Shown here piece by piece: positions 16,738 to 24,129 of a stretch of 64,000 nucleotides of DNA; the first letter of the stretch is position 1; each line of letters opens with the position of its first letter. The stretch spans positions 62,001 to 126,000 of the forward strand of contig JAEVYU010000034.1 of the NCBI GenBank assembly GCA_023392595.1, given 5' to 3'. Both the position numbers and the translations under genes were made by a program. The DNA is from Bacillota bacterium. Lineage in GTDB: Bacteria > Bacillota > UBA4882 > UBA8346. Below the pieces are notes generated by a model that was given only the letters and a program-made list of their open reading frames with translations, did not search any database and was not told the DNA's origin.

Positions 16738-16935
16738 ATGCAAGGTAAGGTTAAATGGTTTAATTCTGAAAAAGGTTTCGGTTTCATTGAAAGGGAAGGC
16801 GGCGAAGATGTTTTTGTCCATTTTTCCGCTATCCAAATGGACGGTTACAAAGCTTTGGAAGAAGGGCAAATGGTTGAATTCGATATTGTGAAAGGTGAAC
16901 GTGGCGCTCAAGCTGCCAACGTAACGAAAGTATAA
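16738..16935 (+). CDS. Cold-shock protein (CspA family)
   Basis: A 65-residue single OB-fold protein that binds single-stranded RNA and DNA and melts RNA structure. The RNP1 motif is KGFGFIE and the RNP2 motif is VFVHFSAI, each with the surface aromatic residues of active cold-shock proteins; QGKVKWFNSE opens the domain. It is preceded by TAGGAGG, a consensus promoter and a leader, and followed by a strong terminator, so it is monocistronic. Which csp paralogue it corresponds to cannot be said. Confidence 0.96.
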   Translation: MQGKVKWFNSEKGFGFIEREGGEDVFVHFSAIQMDGYKALEEGQMVEFDIVKGERGAQAANVTKV

Positions 16936-16951
16936 TATTTCGAAGCAAACC

Positions 16952-16984
16952 AAGGTCCCGGAAATTTTTCCGGGACCTTTTATT
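16952..16984 (+). terminator. Intrinsic terminator after the cold-shock gene
   Basis: A 13-bp stem (AAGGTCCCGGAAA against TTTCCGGGACCTT) with a very small loop, followed by TTTTATT, 16 bases after the stop codon. Confidence 0.9.
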
Positions 16985-17041
16985 ATGCTCTCTTACCATC
17001 CTGTCTTTTCCTTCTGCTTCCTCAAGATCCATCCAAGAAAG

Positions 17042-17917
17042 CTATCCAAACTGGGTAATCACAAAATTTTTGAATAATTCCACCGAAGACGGCAGAGTTC
17101 GCTCCTTCAGCCAGGCTAATCCTATTTCCCGTCTGCAGATAGGCTCGGTAATTGGAAGGCATCTGACTTTACTGGAATCGACTCCCGAAAACTTTGGGAT
17201 TACGGCTACTCCAAGCCCCGAAGAAACCAGTCCCACCACCGTAGCGATATCTCCACCTTCAAATTTCACTTGGGGGATAAAACCAGCCTGACCGCAAAAC
17301 TTTTCCAGCAGGGTCCGCATATTATAGTTTTTTCGAAAACCGATAAACGATTCATTCCTCAATTCCGCCAGACGGATATCGGAAGAGGCTGCCAAAGCAT
17401 GAGTTACCGGCAAATAAACGTATAAAGGCTCATCCAGCAAACGATGCCAGGCAATGTCCCCCCGCTTCTCAAAGGGAGCGGTTAAACACAGATCCACCTT
17501 TCCATCTATCAATTCTTTCAGAATAAACGGGGTCATATTCTCAAAAAGGCGGAATTCCACCCCCGGGTATTCCCGGGAAAATTTACTGATGATATCCGGT
17601 AAAATATTCAAACCCAGCGATAACAAAAAGGCCAAAGAAATGACTCCGGTGGCCGGGTTATTCAGCTGTTTCACAGCCTGCATTCCCTGGTCGATTTCAT
17701 ATAAAGCACTTTCTACATGTTTCAAAAAAACTTTCCCAAAAGAATTTAAACGCACGGTCCGTCCTAATCGATCGAAAAGCAATACCCCTATTTCTGCCTC
17801 TAAATTCGTTATGGAACGGCTCAAAGCCGGCTGCGAGATAGCCAGGATTTGAGCGGCCTTGGTAAAATGCTCGGTGCGGGCTACGACCCGAAAATATTCA
17901 AGTTGCTGCCATTCCAT
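17042..17917 (-). CDS. LysR-family transcriptional regulator
   Basis: About 291 residues from the ATG at 17917, which has GGGGAGG at good distance; the open frame extends upstream without a better site. The N-terminal winged helix reads MEWQQLEYFRVVART, then FTKAAQILAISQPALSRSI and LEAEIGVLLFDRLGR, typical of LysR. The remainder is the two-lobed periplasmic-binding-like effector domain, including VDLCLTAPFEKRGDI and GLVSSGLGVAVIPK. It is divergent from an MFS transporter gene across 131 bases, the classic arrangement of a LysR activator and its target. Ligand unknown. Confidence 0.93.
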   Translation of the reverse strand: MEWQQLEYFRVVARTEHFTKAAQILAISQPALSRSITNLEAEIGVLLFDRLGRTVRLNSFGKVFLKHVESALYEIDQGMQAVKQLNNPATGVISLAFLLSLGLNILPDIISKFSREYPGVEFRLFENMTPFILKELIDGKVDLCLTAPFEKRGDIAWHRLLDEPLYVYLPVTHALAASSDIRLAELRNESFIGFRKNYNMRTLLEKFCGQAGFIPQVKFEGGDIATVVGLVSSGLGVAVIPKFSGVDSSKVRCLPITEPICRREIGLAWLKERTLPSSVELFKNFVITQFG

Positions 17918-18048
17918 GATCTGCCTCCCCTTCCGCGACTTATAATTAAAAGGTATCATTTCTATGTATATTATAAATTGGACGTTATCAACTGACAAGG
18001 AGTAAACTTAAGAGTAACAGCTTTGAAGAACAGAAAGGATGTTAACTC

Positions 18049-19263
18049 GTGGATTATATAGAGAAAAAAAGTCCCGCCTATAGCCGGGCTTTAATCGGGA
18101 TGTTGCTCGGCAGTTTAGTCACTTATGCCAGTATTTATTGTCCCCAGACCCTGATCAGTGTTTTTTCGGAACAATACCATGTTGCCCCGGCGACTGCCAG
18201 TTTTACCATTTCTTTTACCACTGGCGCCTTGGCCTTTTGCATGTTCTTTTTATCCCTTTTTTCAAATGCCTGGAGCCGGAAAAACATCATGAACCTGTCG
18301 CTGGTCACAACTTCCTTGTTTACGATTTTATCCGCTTTCGGACATAACTTTCATTACCTATTACTCATGAGGCTTCTCACAGGCATCAGCGCGGCGGGAT
18401 TTCCGGCCGTTGCAATGACTTACATCTATGAAGAATTTTCCCCGCGGAGCATCGGAGGCATTATGGGTGTTTATGTGGCCGGTAACGGTGTTGGCGCTTT
18501 TGTCGGCCGGGTGATTATCGGTACCATAACCGATCTCTTTTCCTGGCAAACGGCAGTCTTTGGATTGGGTGTAATCAGCCTACTTTGCAGTATCTGCTTT
18601 TGGTCGGTGCTGCCAAACTCCCGGAATTTTCAGCGCGTTGCCATGATCCCCGGAAAAATCAAGGAAAGCATCAAAACCAGCTTAACCAATAAAAATTTAT
18701 TATTTCTTTACGGGATTGGCTTTTTATTGATGGGTGTCTATGTAACCCTGTTCAATTATATTGGTTATCCTTTGCGGAAAGCTCCCTATCATTTAAGTCA
18801 AACCACTTTAGGCTTTATTTTCTTTGTCAATCTAGTCGGTTCCTGGGGCTCCATTGTTTTTGGAAAAATGGCCGATCGCTACCCCAGGCCTTTGGTAGTG
18901 AGCTGGGCAGTGATTTTGCTTTTAAGCGGCGCCTTGCTTACGCTGAACAGTAGCTTGATTGTAAAAATTGCCGGACTCGTCGTTTTTGCCTTCGGATTTT
19001 TTGCCGGACATACTATCGCCTGCGGCTGGGTCGGCGTAGTATCTCCCCCTCAAAGCAAAGCTCAAGCTGCGGCATTATACCTTTTATTTTATTATACCGG
19101 CTCCAGTCTGGTCGGTTGGTCGGGTGGATATTGCTGGTCCTTTTGGGGGTGGCCTGGTGTGGTCGGATTGGTTTGTGGGTTGATGGGAATTGCCATGTGG
19201 CTTGCCTTTCAGACTATCAATCCTAAAACGATTCCCCATGAAGCCTCTAAATGTTCATGTTAA
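18049..19263 (+). CDS. MFS transporter (YnfM-like)
   Basis: A 404-residue membrane protein with about 12 hydrophobic segments. The cytoplasmic loop between segments 2 and 3 is SNAWSRKNIM, a weak form of the MFS G-x-x-x-D-R motif, and segment 4 carries RLLTGISAAGFPAVAMTYI, as in YnfM-type multidrug or arabinose-like exporters. The second half repeats the loop as FGKMADRYPRP. The start is GTG at 18049 after an AAGGAT site. It is divergent from a LysR regulator that probably controls it. The substrate is not readable from sequence. Confidence 0.88.
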   Translation: MDYIEKKSPAYSRALIGMLLGSLVTYASIYCPQTLISVFSEQYHVAPATASFTISFTTGALAFCMFFLSLFSNAWSRKNIMNLSLVTTSLFTILSAFGHNFHYLLLMRLLTGISAAGFPAVAMTYIYEEFSPRSIGGIMGVYVAGNGVGAFVGRVIIGTITDLFSWQTAVFGLGVISLLCSICFWSVLPNSRNFQRVAMIPGKIKESIKTSLTNKNLLFLYGIGFLLMGVYVTLFNYIGYPLRKAPYHLSQTTLGFIFFVNLVGSWGSIVFGKMADRYPRPLVVSWAVILLLSGALLTLNSSLIVKIAGLVVFAFGFFAGHTIACGWVGVVSPPQSKAQAAALYLLFYYTGSSLVGWSGGYCWSFWGWPGVVGLVCGLMGIAMWLAFQTINPKTIPHEASKCSC

Positions 19264-19330
19264 ATAAAAACATACTAAATTCGCCTCCCGCCCGGATATA
19301 CTAAAAGCAAAAAAGCCGGAGGAGATTTTT

Positions 19331-20155
19331 ATGCGGACTTTATGGAAAGGCGCCATCAGTTTTGGACTGGTTAATGTTCCGGTCGGTCTTTATACAGCCA
19401 CAGAGAAGAAAGAAGTAAAATTCAATTATCTCCATGAGAAGTGCAAAACACCCATTCAATATGAAAAACATTGTCCCACCTGTGGAGTAGAAGTTCCTCC
19501 GGAAGAAATCGTTCGGGGGTACGAATTTCAAAAAGGACAATATGTGATTTTAAAAGAGGAGGATTTTGAGCGACTGCCGGATGGAAATGGCAAAACCATC
19601 GATATTGTAGATTTCGTTGATCTGGAGGAAATTGACCCGATTTATTTTGAGAAGAGTTATTTTCTGGAACCCAGCCGGGGTGGAGAAAAAGCTTATGCTT
19701 TGTTAAAACGGGCCATGCTGGAAACGGGGAAAATCGCTATCGCCAAAGTAACGATCCGTTCCAAGGAATCTTTGGCAGTCCTGCGGGTAGCCCAAAACGT
19801 CCTAATGATGGAGACTATCTTTTACCCGGATGAAATCCGCTCGCCGGCCGCATTGAACGGTGTTCAAAACGAACCCGCTTTGCATGAAAATGAAGTCAAA
19901 ATGGCCAACAATCTTATTGCCAATCTCTCCAGCCATTTTGAACCGGCTAAATATACCAACCGCTACCGGGAGGATTTACTTCAATTGATCGAGGCCAAGA
20001 TTGGCGGGGGAGAAGTAGCGCAAACCGAGGAACGTCAAAGCGGTAAAATTATTGATCTTATGGAAGCCTTGCGGGCCAGCATTGAGGCGACAGGAAAAAA
20101 AGAACCACCGGTTCAGGCGGGAGAAAAGCGCAAGGGACGGGCCAAAACAGGCTAG
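19331..20155 (+). CDS. ku: Non-homologous end-joining protein Ku
   Basis: A 274-residue homodimeric ring protein that binds DNA double-strand ends and recruits ligase D. The N-terminus RTLWKGAISFGLVNVPVGLY is diagnostic, followed by NYLHEKCKTPIQYEKHCPTC, VRGYEFQKGQYVIL, YFLEPSRGGEKAYALL and AKVTIRSKESLAVLR of the core. The C-terminal tail is short and Lys/Arg-rich (KEPPVQAGEKRKGRAK), as in bacterial Ku. An AGGAG site sits just before the ATG. No ligD lies in the window, so the partner ligase must be elsewhere. In spore formers Ku is often forespore-expressed; a CATACTA at 19271-19277 matches a sigma-G -10 element but lacks a good -35. Confidence 0.96.
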   Translation: MRTLWKGAISFGLVNVPVGLYTATEKKEVKFNYLHEKCKTPIQYEKHCPTCGVEVPPEEIVRGYEFQKGQYVILKEEDFERLPDGNGKTIDIVDFVDLEEIDPIYFEKSYFLEPSRGGEKAYALLKRAMLETGKIAIAKVTIRSKESLAVLRVAQNVLMMETIFYPDEIRSPAALNGVQNEPALHENEVKMANNLIANLSSHFEPAKYTNRYREDLLQLIEAKIGGGEVAQTEERQSGKIIDLMEALRASIEATGKKEPPVQAGEKRKGRAKTG

Positions 20156-20175
20156 GGTTAATTTTTAAGGGGTAT

Positions 20176-20198
20176 AAAAAAATCGGCTCTCTGCCGAT
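20176..20198 (-). terminator. Intrinsic terminator of the leftward small gene
   Basis: On the minus strand, ATCGGC-AGAGA-GCCGAT is followed by seven T. It lies 15 bases beyond the stop of the small gene at 20213 and supports that gene being real. Confidence 0.75.
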
Positions 20199-20212
20199 AA
20201 AATTGGTATCTT

Positions 20213-20398
20213 CTAGCGCATTCCACCGAGGTCATTCCATGCCGGATACGGATTGGACGGCTGAGTGTACTCCCTCATTAAGGCCTGGCTCATCGACTCG
20301 TAAAAAGTAGGGGATTCACAGCAGGCATCAATATTTTTTAAGTAATCCAACCGCAATTCCAAATGCAGCTGGATGGGTTTCTTCGGCCGTTTGTCCAT
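20213..20398 (-). CDS. Hypothetical small protein
   Basis: About 61 residues from the second of two adjacent ATG codons, with GGTGAGG five bases before it, and an intrinsic terminator after the stop. The N-terminal half is Lys/Leu-rich (KPIQLHLELRLDYL), a pair of cysteines follows, and the tail is Tyr/Pro-rich (SNPYPAWNDLGG), a composition seen in some spore-coat or crust proteins. I do not recognise a family, so that is only a hint. Confidence 0.55.
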   Translation of the reverse strand: MDKRPKKPIQLHLELRLDYLKNIDACCESPTFYESMSQALMREYTQPSNPYPAWNDLGGMR

Positions 20399-20554
20399 CA
20401 TTACCTCACCAATGCGCTGGCGCGCTTTAATAAACTGATTTCACAAGTGAATTTCTAGACAAAATCCCTAATTCCTGCTGATATTTTCCGGATCTTTCCG
20501 TTATTTTTTTGTGAAATCAGGCATTTGGATGTATACGGCATACCCATCGGCCTA

Positions 20555-20591
20555 TAATCCATGATGAAATCGCCGATTACATCATGGATTA
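20555..20591. repeat. 12-bp perfect inverted repeat in the gap downstream of the TPM operon
   Basis: TAATCCATGATG at 20555-20566 and its exact reverse complement at 20580-20591 around a 13-base loop. The surrounding 220-base gap has no convincing gene. There is no T-run, so it is an operator-like or RNA hairpin element of unknown role. Confidence 0.5.
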
Positions 20592-20623
20592 AATCATCGA
20601 TTCCAGCATCCACAACCCGCAAT

Positions 20624-21073
20624 TCATTTTCCCAAAGAGATTTCATTGCTCAGTTCGTTGACGTCTCCGGGCTGACAAGGAAAATACTCAGCCAGACGTT
20701 GGCCGGCAAGCTTAATTCCCAGACAAACACCCTCGGCAAATTGGCCTTCTTTAAACCGGGATTGAATTTTTTCTTTGGTATCGGCCCAAAATCCCGGCGG
20801 AACTTTCTGATCGATGCCTTTATCGCCGATAATCGCAAATTTGTGATCCTGAGTCGCTAAATATATCAACACTCCGTTATGAAGCTCGGTTTTAGCCATC
20901 CCCAGACTCTCAAATACCGCCTTGGCCCTGGCAATGATATCCTCGCCGGCCTTGCTCTCCACGTGAACCCGGATTTCCCCGGAGGTCAGTTTTTCCGCCT
21001 CTTCAATCGCCGACACTATCCTTTGTTTATCCTGATTGTTAAAAAAATGGCGTGTTTTCATTTCATCCAACAT
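20624..21073 (-). CDS. TPM-domain protein (small, soluble)
   Basis: A 149-residue TPM (TLP18.3/Psb32/MOLO-1) domain protein without signal peptide or membrane segment. Typical segments are DKQRIVSAIEEAEKLTSGEI with RVHVES, ELHNGVLIYLATQDHKFAI, IGDKGIDQKVPPGFW and FKEGQFAEGVCLGI. It is the third gene of a lemA-ygcG-TPM operon, 14 bases after the second gene. Members of this trio occur together in many bacteria and are linked to the cell envelope; a biochemical activity for the bacterial forms is not settled. Confidence 0.87.
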   Translation of the reverse strand: MLDEMKTRHFFNNQDKQRIVSAIEEAEKLTSGEIRVHVESKAGEDIIARAKAVFESLGMAKTELHNGVLIYLATQDHKFAIIGDKGIDQKVPPGFWADTKEKIQSRFKEGQFAEGVCLGIKLAGQRLAEYFPCQPGDVNELSNEISLGK

Positions 21074-21087
21074 ACCCTCTCACCCTC

Positions 21088-21876
21088 CTACCAACTTCCA
21101 CTGGAGCCGCCGCCCCCAAAACTGCCACCGCCGCTACTAAAACCTCCACCCCCGGAACCTCCTCCAAAACCGCCACCGGAGCTTCCGCCGCCAAAACCGC
21201 CACCACCACCGCCCCAATACCATGGTTCGCTAAAACCGCGGCGATGGCGATACCGTTGTTGATGGGCGTTACGCCCGATATTTCCGAAAAGGGAGATTAA
21301 AAAAATTACGGCTGCCACTAAAAAGGCTAATGGAAAAGATCGATCTTTGCTTCTTCGAACCGGCATAGAACGGTTGTTTTCGAGAACATATTCCGGAGAA
21401 ATCGCTCCAACCATTGCGGCAATCCCCGACGACAATCCCCCGTAATAATCATTGTTTTTAAAGAAAGGCGTGATTTGCTCGCGAATAATCGCCCCCGCCT
21501 TGCCGTCGGGCAATACCTCTTCCAAAGCGTACCCGACTTCCATCCGGACTTGGTGCTCTTTAAAGGCGACCAAAAGTATAGCCCCATTGTCTTTTCCTTT
21601 TTGGCCCGGTTTATTCAAATCAAAAAGTTTTTCCGTGAAACTAACCAATTCCTCATCTTCCAGACTAGGAATCGTTACCACCAATAACTGATTGCCGGTA
21701 TCCGCAGCATATTTATGAAGTTTAACCGCTAGTTGGTTTCGTTCGTCTTCAGAAAGAAGCCGCGCCTTGTCGGTAACATAGGAATCGATTGTAAAAGGGC
21801 TCATTCCCGATGCCAATCCGCTTCCGACCCATAACAATAGGAAAGCAAAGACCGGCACGATCCAACGTTTCTTCAT
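21088..21876 (-). CDS. TPM-domain membrane protein with Gly/Ser-rich tail (YgcG-like)
   Basis: A 262-residue exported protein. It has a signal peptide (residues about 1-23, KKRWIVPVFAFLLLWVGSG), a TPM domain (about 28-160: VTDKARLLSEDERNQL, QLLVVTIPSLE, DNGAILLVAFKEHQVRMEVG), a membrane helix near 182-200 (FPLAFLVAAVIFLISLFG), a basic stretch, and a 45-residue tail made almost entirely of Gly and Ser with FGGG repeats ending in SSGSW. This is the standard YgcG architecture. It lies between lemA and a second TPM gene and is expected at the membrane with LemA. Confidence 0.93.
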   Translation of the reverse strand: MKKRWIVPVFAFLLLWVGSGLASGMSPFTIDSYVTDKARLLSEDERNQLAVKLHKYAADTGNQLLVVTIPSLEDEELVSFTEKLFDLNKPGQKGKDNGAILLVAFKEHQVRMEVGYALEEVLPDGKAGAIIREQITPFFKNNDYYGGLSSGIAAMVGAISPEYVLENNRSMPVRRSKDRSFPLAFLVAAVIFLISLFGNIGRNAHQQRYRHRRGFSEPWYWGGGGGGFGGGSSGGGFGGGSGGGGFSSGGGSFGGGGSSGSW

Positions 21877-21894
21877 GTTGTAACCTTTCTTAAT

Positions 21895-22473
21895 TTAATC
21901 AAAGCTCACTTTGGGGGCCTCTTTGGCGCTTTCGGGAACTTCAAAATAATCTTTGACAGAAAGTCCCTGCATTCCCGCGAAGATACTCCCAGGAAACAAT
22001 TGAATTTTATTGTTGTAATCTTTCACCAAATCATTATATCTTTTTCTTTCAACGGATAAACGGTTCTCTGTGCCGGACAGCTCATCCATTAACCGGTTAA
22101 ATTGGTCATTGGCCTTTAACTGGGGATAATTCTCCACCACCATCAATAAACGGCCCAGCGCCGATTCAAATTGGCCGTTGGCTGCGGCTTTTTCTTTAAT
22201 CCCGTTCGCCTGCATCATCTGGTTACGGGCATTGTTTAAATTGGTAAAGACGTCTTTTTCATGGGTGGCATAACCCTTTACAGTACTCACTAAGTTTGGA
22301 ATGAGGTCGTGACGCCTGAGCAATATATTGTCGACCTGCTTCATCTGAGCTTCCACTTCGTTATTGGCCAACTTAAAACTATTGGAATAACTAAAATACA
22401 TTCCAAAAGGAATGGCTACCAAAAGAATAATAACGACCAACAAAACCCCAACAATTATCCATGCTTTATTCAT
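21895..22473 (-). CDS. lemA: LemA family protein
   Basis: A 192-residue membrane-anchored protein: an N-terminal helix (about 4-25, AWIIVGVLLVVIILLVAIP) then the LemA coiled coil with NEVEAQMKQVDNILLRRHDL, IPNLVSTVKGYATHEK, YPQLKANDQFNRLMDEL and NRLSVERKRYND. Most of the protein is predicted extracytoplasmic. First gene of the lemA-ygcG-TPM operon; an AGGAGG site precedes the ATG. The molecular role of LemA is not known. Confidence 0.95.
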   Translation of the reverse strand: MNKAWIIVGVLLVVIILLVAIPFGMYFSYSNSFKLANNEVEAQMKQVDNILLRRHDLIPNLVSTVKGYATHEKDVFTNLNNARNQMMQANGIKEKAAANGQFESALGRLLMVVENYPQLKANDQFNRLMDELSGTENRLSVERKRYNDLVKDYNNKIQLFPGSIFAGMQGLSVKDYFEVPESAKEAPKVSFD

Positions 22474-22558
22474 AATATTTTCCTCCTGAGCAAATTCATA
22501 TTCATCCTTGGAATGATAGAACGAAGGTAAACCCTAAAAGTTCCCATATCTATCCCCG

Positions 22559-23644
22559 CTAATGCAACTTTTCATCCACCGTGTCTTTAAAGGCTTTCAG
22601 GATGAAAAGCGTCAGATCTTCCCGTAAATCCTTTTTAATAGGTTTTGTCAGGAGTTCTCCTTCGGGGCCGAAAATAATATCGACCTCAGGCCGGGTGGGG
22701 CAATCTTTAGGGACTTTGACAACCACCGCTTTTTCCTGTGTGTTCAAAAGCACCAGCGATCCAATGGGAAATGGCGCGATATTCAGCAGAAATCTGTTGG
22801 TCAACTCGGGGTCAAAAAAGGTCTTCCCTTGGTCCCGGATGTATTCAATCACTTCATGCGGGAGAAACCTTTTTCGATAAATACGATCCGTAGACATGGC
22901 ATCGTAAACATCAGCCAGGGTTACAATTCTGGCAAATTCGTGGATCTGACTTCCCTTTAACCCTTTGGGATAACCCGAACCGTCAAACCTTTCATGATGT
23001 TGCCAGGGAATACACTTGGCAGTGTCATCGATATCCTTGCAATTTTGCAACACTTCATAGCCAATCTGGGGGTGCTTCTGAATTTCCCGGTATTCTTCCC
23101 GGGTTAACTTACTGCTTTTATTTAAAATCGAGTCCGGGATTTTTGCCTTTCCAATATCGTGAAGGATGGCCCCGGCGCCAAGTTGTTTTAGCTTTGAATC
23201 ACTATATCCCATGGCTATTCCGGTCATGAGCGATAATACGCATACAGTGACATTGTGGGAAAAATGATAATCATTCATTGCCCGGATTTCCACCATATTG
23301 TAACTTATCGTCCGGTTATGAATTAAATCTTCAATAACATGAGTAATGACCGCTTCAACCCTTTGGCCGTTCACCAACTGGCCGCTGCGGATACTGGTCA
23401 TCGTTTCTTTGGCAATTTTAGTGACTTCTTTTTGAGTTTCTATTTTTACCAGAGGTTCAACCTCAATTTGACCAACACGGCTATCGATAATATAGAGGGA
23501 AGAGATACCAAGCTCCTTCAATTTATCAATATAATGCCGGTTTAGGTAAGTCCCCTCGGCAAGCAATACATTTCCTTCCGCGGAATAAATGTTTTTGGCT
23601 ACCCGCATGTTTTCGGTTACATGTTCAATGGACAATAGTATCAT
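22559..23644 (-). CDS. HD-GYP domain cyclic-di-GMP phosphodiesterase
   Basis: A 361-residue cytoplasmic protein. Residues about 1-120 are an N-terminal sensor-like domain common before HD-GYP. The catalytic HD-GYP domain follows at about 130-290: FSHNVTVCVLSL, ILHDIGKAKIPDSIL with the HD pair, QHHERFDGSGYPKGL with the GYP signature, and RIVTLADVYDAMSTDR. The metal ligands and the GYP are intact, so it should hydrolyse c-di-GMP. A C-terminal beta domain of about 70 residues follows. It stands alone, 24 bases downstream of dtd in the same direction, and could be the last gene of the recJ-rel-dtd unit. Confidence 0.93.
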   Translation of the reverse strand: MILLSIEHVTENMRVAKNIYSAEGNVLLAEGTYLNRHYIDKLKELGISSLYIIDSRVGQIEVEPLVKIETQKEVTKIAKETMTSIRSGQLVNGQRVEAVITHVIEDLIHNRTISYNMVEIRAMNDYHFSHNVTVCVLSLMTGIAMGYSDSKLKQLGAGAILHDIGKAKIPDSILNKSSKLTREEYREIQKHPQIGYEVLQNCKDIDDTAKCIPWQHHERFDGSGYPKGLKGSQIHEFARIVTLADVYDAMSTDRIYRKRFLPHEVIEYIRDQGKTFFDPELTNRFLLNIAPFPIGSLVLLNTQEKAVVVKVPKDCPTRPEVDIIFGPEGELLTKPIKKDLREDLTLFILKAFKDTVDEKLH

Positions 23645-23668
23645 GATGCCTCCACCAAACCATATCTT

Positions 23669-24118
23669 TTAAAACAAACGCTTGCTGTCGAGTAAAATCG
23701 TTACAGGTCCATCATTGATCAAAGCTACCTTCATATCGCTGCGAAAACGCCCTTTAGCCACGATCAAGCCGCAGTCGCGAACCTGGTCACAAAAGGTATC
23801 ATATAAAAGTTCTCCGAGCTTTGGATCCGCGGCGGCCGTAAAACTGGGCCGGCGGCCATTCCGGCAATCCCCGTACAGTGTAAATTGAGAAATAATTAAT
23901 AAGGGGAGTTTTAATTCCAAAACGGACAGGTTTAATTTTCCGGATTCATCCTCAAAAATTCGCAAATTAGCTATCTTTTGAGCCAAATAAGCTCCATCGG
24001 ACCCGGTATCGCCGTCTCCAACACCCAAAAACACCAGCAAACCCCGGTCAATCTTGCCAAGCACTTCCCCGTCCACTGTTACTTGGCTTTGCAAGACTCT
24101 TTGGACCACCGCGCGCAT
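23669..24118 (-). CDS. dtd: D-aminoacyl-tRNA deacylase
   Basis: A 149-residue homodimeric enzyme that hydrolyses D-aminoacyl-tRNAs as proofreading. MRAVVQRVLQSQVTVDGEVLG opens the fold. The two active-site motifs SQFTLYGDCRNGRRPSF and NDGPVTILLDS, the second being the Gly-cisPro loop, are intact. It lies 11 bases after rel in the recJ-rel-dtd operon, an arrangement seen in many Firmicutes. Confidence 0.97.
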   Translation of the reverse strand: MRAVVQRVLQSQVTVDGEVLGKIDRGLLVFLGVGDGDTGSDGAYLAQKIANLRIFEDESGKLNLSVLELKLPLLIISQFTLYGDCRNGRRPSFTAAADPKLGELLYDTFCDQVRDCGLIVAKGRFRSDMKVALINDGPVTILLDSKRLF

Positions 24119-24129
24119 CGCAATTTCCC

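Noticed and set aside
20455..20646. 63-codon leftward frame in the gap after the TPM gene
   Set aside because: No ribosome site, overlap with the TPM gene end, an inverted repeat inside it and no family resemblance.
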